Of a stretch of DNA of 10,887 bases, positions 8,378-10,887 are shown piece after piece. This DNA comes from an uncultured Bacteroidota bacterium. Its GTDB lineage: Bacteria; Bacteroidota; Bacteroidia; UKL13-3. The notes under the pieces were generated by a model that was not told the DNA's origin, made no database searches, and was given only the letters and a program-made list of their open reading frames with translations. Both the position numbers and the translations under genes were made by a program. How positions within the stretch are numbered: the first letter of the stretch is position 1; the number at the start of each line of letters is the position of its first letter. The stretch spans positions 1-10,887 of the forward strand of contig CAISTO010000350.1 in assembly GCA_903888395.1 (NCBI GenBank), read 5' to 3'.

Positions 8378-9757
8378 ATGGAAATAGTAAACGGAACAGA
8401 AATTACCTATTTGTATGCCCAAGGGCAACCGTTTGCCATACATAAAAATATAGGATTTGATGGAGAACTTTATTACCTTCATTTAGACAACCAAGGTAGC
8501 TTAATGGCCATAAGCGACAATACAGGCAATGTAATAGAAAACAGAAGTTACGATGCTTGGGGCAGGCCACGTAACCCCGATAATTGGGAATACGACCAAA
8601 GCAATACATTTGGTGGCGGAGGTTTTGGTATAACTACCCGCGGTTATACCATGCACGAAAATTTAGAAATGTTTAACCTCATTAACATGAACGGCCGCCT
8701 TTACGACCCCTTATTAGGCCGCATGCTAAGCCCAGATAATTATATACAAAGTCCCAATAGTACCCAAAGTTATAACAGATATAGTTACTGTGTAAATAAC
8801 CCTTTGAAATATACTGACCCTACAGGGGATTTACTTCAATACGCATTTATGGGGTTGGCCTTTATTGCTGATTATTCAAGTAATTTATTAAATGGGGTAA
8901 ACGACCCTGCTGGAACTGCTTATAATAATGTAACGAATGCAATGAATGGTATTAATAATGCTTCACAAGTTACTATCTATAATAATGGAAATACTTCATT
9001 ATCAATAGGAATTAATCCATTTTTTATTAGTGCATCTGCCAGTCTTTGTGTTACTTCAGGAAATCTTACATCGAGTGTAAGTGCAGGAATTGGATTAAGT
9101 GGACCTTTTTATACATCAAGTTTAACATATGCAAATGGAATCAGTAGTGTTGGATTTGGAATGTCAAATGGGAACAATTATAATGCTTGGGGATTGAATA
9201 CCAAAATTAATGGTTTTGGCGCAGGATATTATAAAACATATTATGGCAACAAAATTGGACCAGATGGTAAACCAAACAAACAAACTGTTGGCGGTGTGAA
9301 TATTTATCTTGGAGATGTTAGTTTAAGAATCGAAAATGATTTTTTAGCATTTGATGATCATGATAGATGGCGTTCTAACGCAGCTGAAATTAGCATAGGT
9401 AATTTTGTTATTGGCACAAATCTCTATAATAATGATCCAGAATCTGAGGGATTAGGAATTGAGGAAGGAACTGATAGAATGGGTAATAGTAATACTGGAA
9501 CAAAATATAAAGCATGGGCAAATGGACAAACATACACGAGTCCTTTATGGTTTGGGTATAGGTATGGTAATAACATAGACAGAATAGGGTTTAGTCACCC
9601 TGCTTTTCAAGATAGAACCCAAAATTATACACATCGTAACGGTTTTCTGGGTATTTTTCCTTTTGGTCACGCTAATTTTTTCAACAAATATGATAATTTT
9701 ATTTTTGCTCCTTGGTTATATACAGGATATAATAATCCTTTTTCATTATGGTGGTAA
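8378..9757 (+). CDS. Orphan RHS C-terminal tip with a second toxin domain (polymorphic toxin type 23-like)
   Basis: This frame encodes 459 aa with no signal peptide, SpvB part or YD cage. Residues 1-151 repeat the end of the RHS core (LYYLHLDNQGS, SYDAWGRPRNP, NGRLYDPLLGRMLSPD, TDPTGD at 146-151). After TDPTGD the sequence is unrelated to the tip of the large RHS protein. A short hydrophobic segment (LLQYAFMGLAFIADY) leads to a Gly/Asn/Ser-rich beta-looking region and then to a conserved-looking block: GAGYYKTYYGN, GPDGKPN, DDHDRWRSNAAEI (DRWR at 329-332), GNFVIGTNLYNND, PLWFGYRYGN, IGFSHP and YTGYNNPFSLW. From memory this resembles the Bacteroidota polymorphic toxin type 23 domain (Ntox23), whose activity I do not know. 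RHS homology upstream of the ATG suggests the start codon is incidental, so this may be a silent cassette. A lipoprotein gene overlaps its last 10 bases. Confidence 0.82.
   Translation: MEIVNGTEITYLYAQGQPFAIHKNIGFDGELYYLHLDNQGSLMAISDNTGNVIENRSYDAWGRPRNPDNWEYDQSNTFGGGGFGITTRGYTMHENLEMFNLINMNGRLYDPLLGRMLSPDNYIQSPNSTQSYNRYSYCVNNPLKYTDPTGDLLQYAFMGLAFIADYSSNLLNGVNDPAGTAYNNVTNAMNGINNASQVTIYNNGNTSLSIGINPFFISASASLCVTSGNLTSSVSAGIGLSGPFYTSSLTYANGISSVGFGMSNGNNYNAWGLNTKINGFGAGYYKTYYGNKIGPDGKPNKQTVGGVNIYLGDVSLRIENDFLAFDDHDRWRSNAAEISIGNFVIGTNLYNNDPESEGLGIEEGTDRMGNSNTGTKYKAWANGQTYTSPLWFGYRYGNNIDRIGFSHPAFQDRTQNYTHRNGFLGIFPFGHANFFNKYDNFIFAPWLYTGYNNPFSLWW
8432..8749 (+). repeat. RHS core direct repeat, copy B (inside the orphan tip)
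   Basis: This is the partner of 6600-6917, offset by 1832 bases, ungapped, with 7 mismatches in 318. It encodes residues 19-124 of the orphan frame, in register with residues 1686-1791 of the large RHS protein. Crossing over between the copies would keep the frame and give a protein of 2126 aa (1685 + 441) ending in the second toxin. Confidence 0.95.
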
Positions 9758-10374
9758 ATAATAAAAAGTTTATAGCCTTCTTGATAATATTAATAAGCTC
9801 ATGCTATACCTCAAAATATATTAGAGATAGCTTTAATGGAGCGAAATATTGTTTTTATCCTCAGAATAAAGTTAGCGATTCAATGATTAGAACCAATGGT
9901 TATTATCAATTTAAGGAAATACGTGAAAGTTATCATAGATTTACAGTAAACAATAAATGGACATATAAAATAGATACTCAATATATTAATATTGTATTTT
10001 ATAAGGATGGGTTATTCATTAATGATTACAATAATATTTACAAAGTTGGTTTTTGGGGTAAATACATAATTGACAATGATATAATTAAAACATTAGTAAT
10101 GAATGAGTCTGGAGATATGTCTGGAGGTTTGAGGGAAACATGGTTTAAATTAATAAATAAAGACAGTTTAGTATTTTTATGTTTAAAGCCAGATGGTAAG
10201 ATGACTAATGAAGATGTAAAACTATATCAATTGAGAACAAATAAAAGGAATATAATTTTTAATAAATTTTTTCCAAATGATAGCATTCCAGATGCCAATA
10301 AAAGTTGGATAAAACAAAAAAAGTGGTTTTGGTGTAATGAAAATGAATATAAATTATGGAAGGCAAAAAATTAA
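9748..10374 (+). CDS. Lipoprotein, candidate immunity protein for the orphan toxin tip
   Basis: This is a 208-aa protein. Its ATG lies in the last codons of the orphan toxin frame, a 10-base overlap, which suggests translational coupling. The N-terminus MVVNNKKFIAFLIILISSC is a lipoprotein signal peptide with lipobox ISSC and the acylated Cys at 19. The rest is rich in Lys, Asn, Tyr and Trp, with no transmembrane segment or enzyme motif that I recognise (for example FYKDGLFINDYNNIYKVGFWG, SGGLRETWFKLINKD and a C-terminal WIKQKKWFWCNENEYKLW). Its base composition looks more AT-rich than the RHS core. Position immediately after a toxin tip, lipoprotein export and lack of other function suggest an immunity protein acting in the periplasm. 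A lipoprotein of unrelated role remains possible. Confidence 0.85.
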   Translation: MVVNNKKFIAFLIILISSCYTSKYIRDSFNGAKYCFYPQNKVSDSMIRTNGYYQFKEIRESYHRFTVNNKWTYKIDTQYINIVFYKDGLFINDYNNIYKVGFWGKYIIDNDIIKTLVMNESGDMSGGLRETWFKLINKDSLVFLCLKPDGKMTNEDVKLYQLRTNKRNIIFNKFFPNDSIPDANKSWIKQKKWFWCNENEYKLWKAKN

Positions 10375-10381
10375 ATTGAAA

Positions 10382-10879
10382 ATGAATAGAATAGTTTATT
10401 TACTAATAATTATAACTCTTTGGGGGTGTAAAAAGTCTAATGATAACGCTTCACCGGGTTTATCAGTACCTGAAATAACTGGAATTAATTATCGGGATAA
10501 TTATGGTTCCTATTTAGGGAGTATTGGGATACCAAATGTACGTTTATTTTCAAGTTCTAAATCTCAAATTATTACTTTTCCAATACCATGTGAGAATAGT
10601 TTCAAAATAGGATTATTTTTAAATATTGAACCAAATGGAAGCGAAAGAATTTGGCTAGTAAAAGCAAAATGGGCAGGTGGTGAAAACAATATTAGCATGC
10701 AAAACAAAACATTGTTTGAAGTAGGTAATATTCCTGTTTTCTTGGATTCAAATTTAAAACTAAAAAAAGGCACAAATGAAATAGAAATTAATACAGAAAG
10801 ATTTGAAGATGGTTTATATAAAGTATACATACAAATAGAAAATGAATTATTATTTGACAACTTATTAATTAAAAGATAA
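10382..10879 (+). CDS. Hypothetical lipoprotein with a Por-like C-terminal pattern
   Basis: This is a 165-aa protein. I chose ATG 10382 (MNRIVYLLIIITLWGC) over the longer in-frame start at 10337 because it gives a clean lipoprotein signal peptide with lipobox LWGC (Cys16) and lies 7 bases after the previous stop. The longer start would place 15 hydrophilic residues in front and overlap the upstream gene. After a Ser/Asn linker, FPIPCENSFKI (66-76) and GTNEIEIN...FEDGLYKVYI near the C-terminus follow the order of strands seen in T9SS Por domains (FPNP..., then L..G.N.I.I......GLY...I). The match is weak, and Por domains are not usual on lipoproteins. It may be a beta-sandwich domain of similar fold, or chance. 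It probably shares a transcript with the upstream lipoprotein. It could be a second immunity protein, or belong to whatever follows the window. Confidence 0.75.
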   Translation: MNRIVYLLIIITLWGCKKSNDNASPGLSVPEITGINYRDNYGSYLGSIGIPNVRLFSSSKSQIITFPIPCENSFKIGLFLNIEPNGSERIWLVKAKWAGGENNISMQNKTLFEVGNIPVFLDSNLKLKKGTNEIEINTERFEDGLYKVYIQIENELLFDNLLIKR

Positions 10880-10881
10880 AA

Positions 10882-10887
10882 ATGAAA
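10882..10887 (+). CDS. Possible start of a further gene cut by the window edge
   Basis: ATGAAA starts 2 bases after the previous stop, with the same tight spacing as the other genes here, and Met-Lys is the usual opening of an exported protein in this locus. Only two codons are visible, so this is a positional guess. Confidence 0.3.

Overview
The window is AT-rich, and every supported gene lies on the + strand. The gene content points to a member of the Bacteroidota: a DUF1573-type secreted protein, two small proteins with C-terminal type IX secretion (T9SS, Por) sorting domains, a very large SpvB/FG-GAP/YD-repeat (RHS) protein with a Sec signal peptide, and several small lipoproteins. I cannot place it below phylum level.

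Layout. Positions 9-527 hold a DUF1573 gene interrupted by one in-frame TAA, probably a pseudogene. At 535-1014 and 1019-1498 are two tandem paralogues of 159 aa each: signal peptide, a short YD-like motif, then a T9SS type A sorting domain. At 1545-7853 is a 2102-aa polymorphic toxin: SpvB-like N-terminus, seven Ca-binding FG-GAP/VCBS motifs, a TcdB/SpvB mid-region signature, a long YD-repeat cage, the RHS core end, a glycine-rich linker and a C-terminal toxin tip with an H...NC arrangement. One base after its stop, at 7855-8184, is a small lipoprotein, the likely cognate immunity protein. A compact set of hairpins (8194-8266) separates this unit from a displaced, headless second RHS tip (8378-9757). 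That tip repeats the last part of the RHS core but carries a different toxin domain, resembling polymorphic toxin type 23. A second lipoprotein (9748-10374) overlaps its end and is its likely immunity protein. A third lipoprotein (10382-10879) follows, and another reading frame begins at the window edge.

How the parts work together (inference). The region reads as a secreted RHS toxin locus with a main toxin/immunity pair plus an orphan toxin/immunity cassette. The two RHS core copies share 318 bases with 7 mismatches. This block is sharply bounded by homologous flanks of only about 64-71% identity. Crossing over within it would fuse the large protein in frame to the second toxin tip and delete the first tip with its immunity gene. 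The two YD/T9SS mini-proteins just upstream may be accessory partners of the RHS protein; that is speculation from position and from a shared motif.
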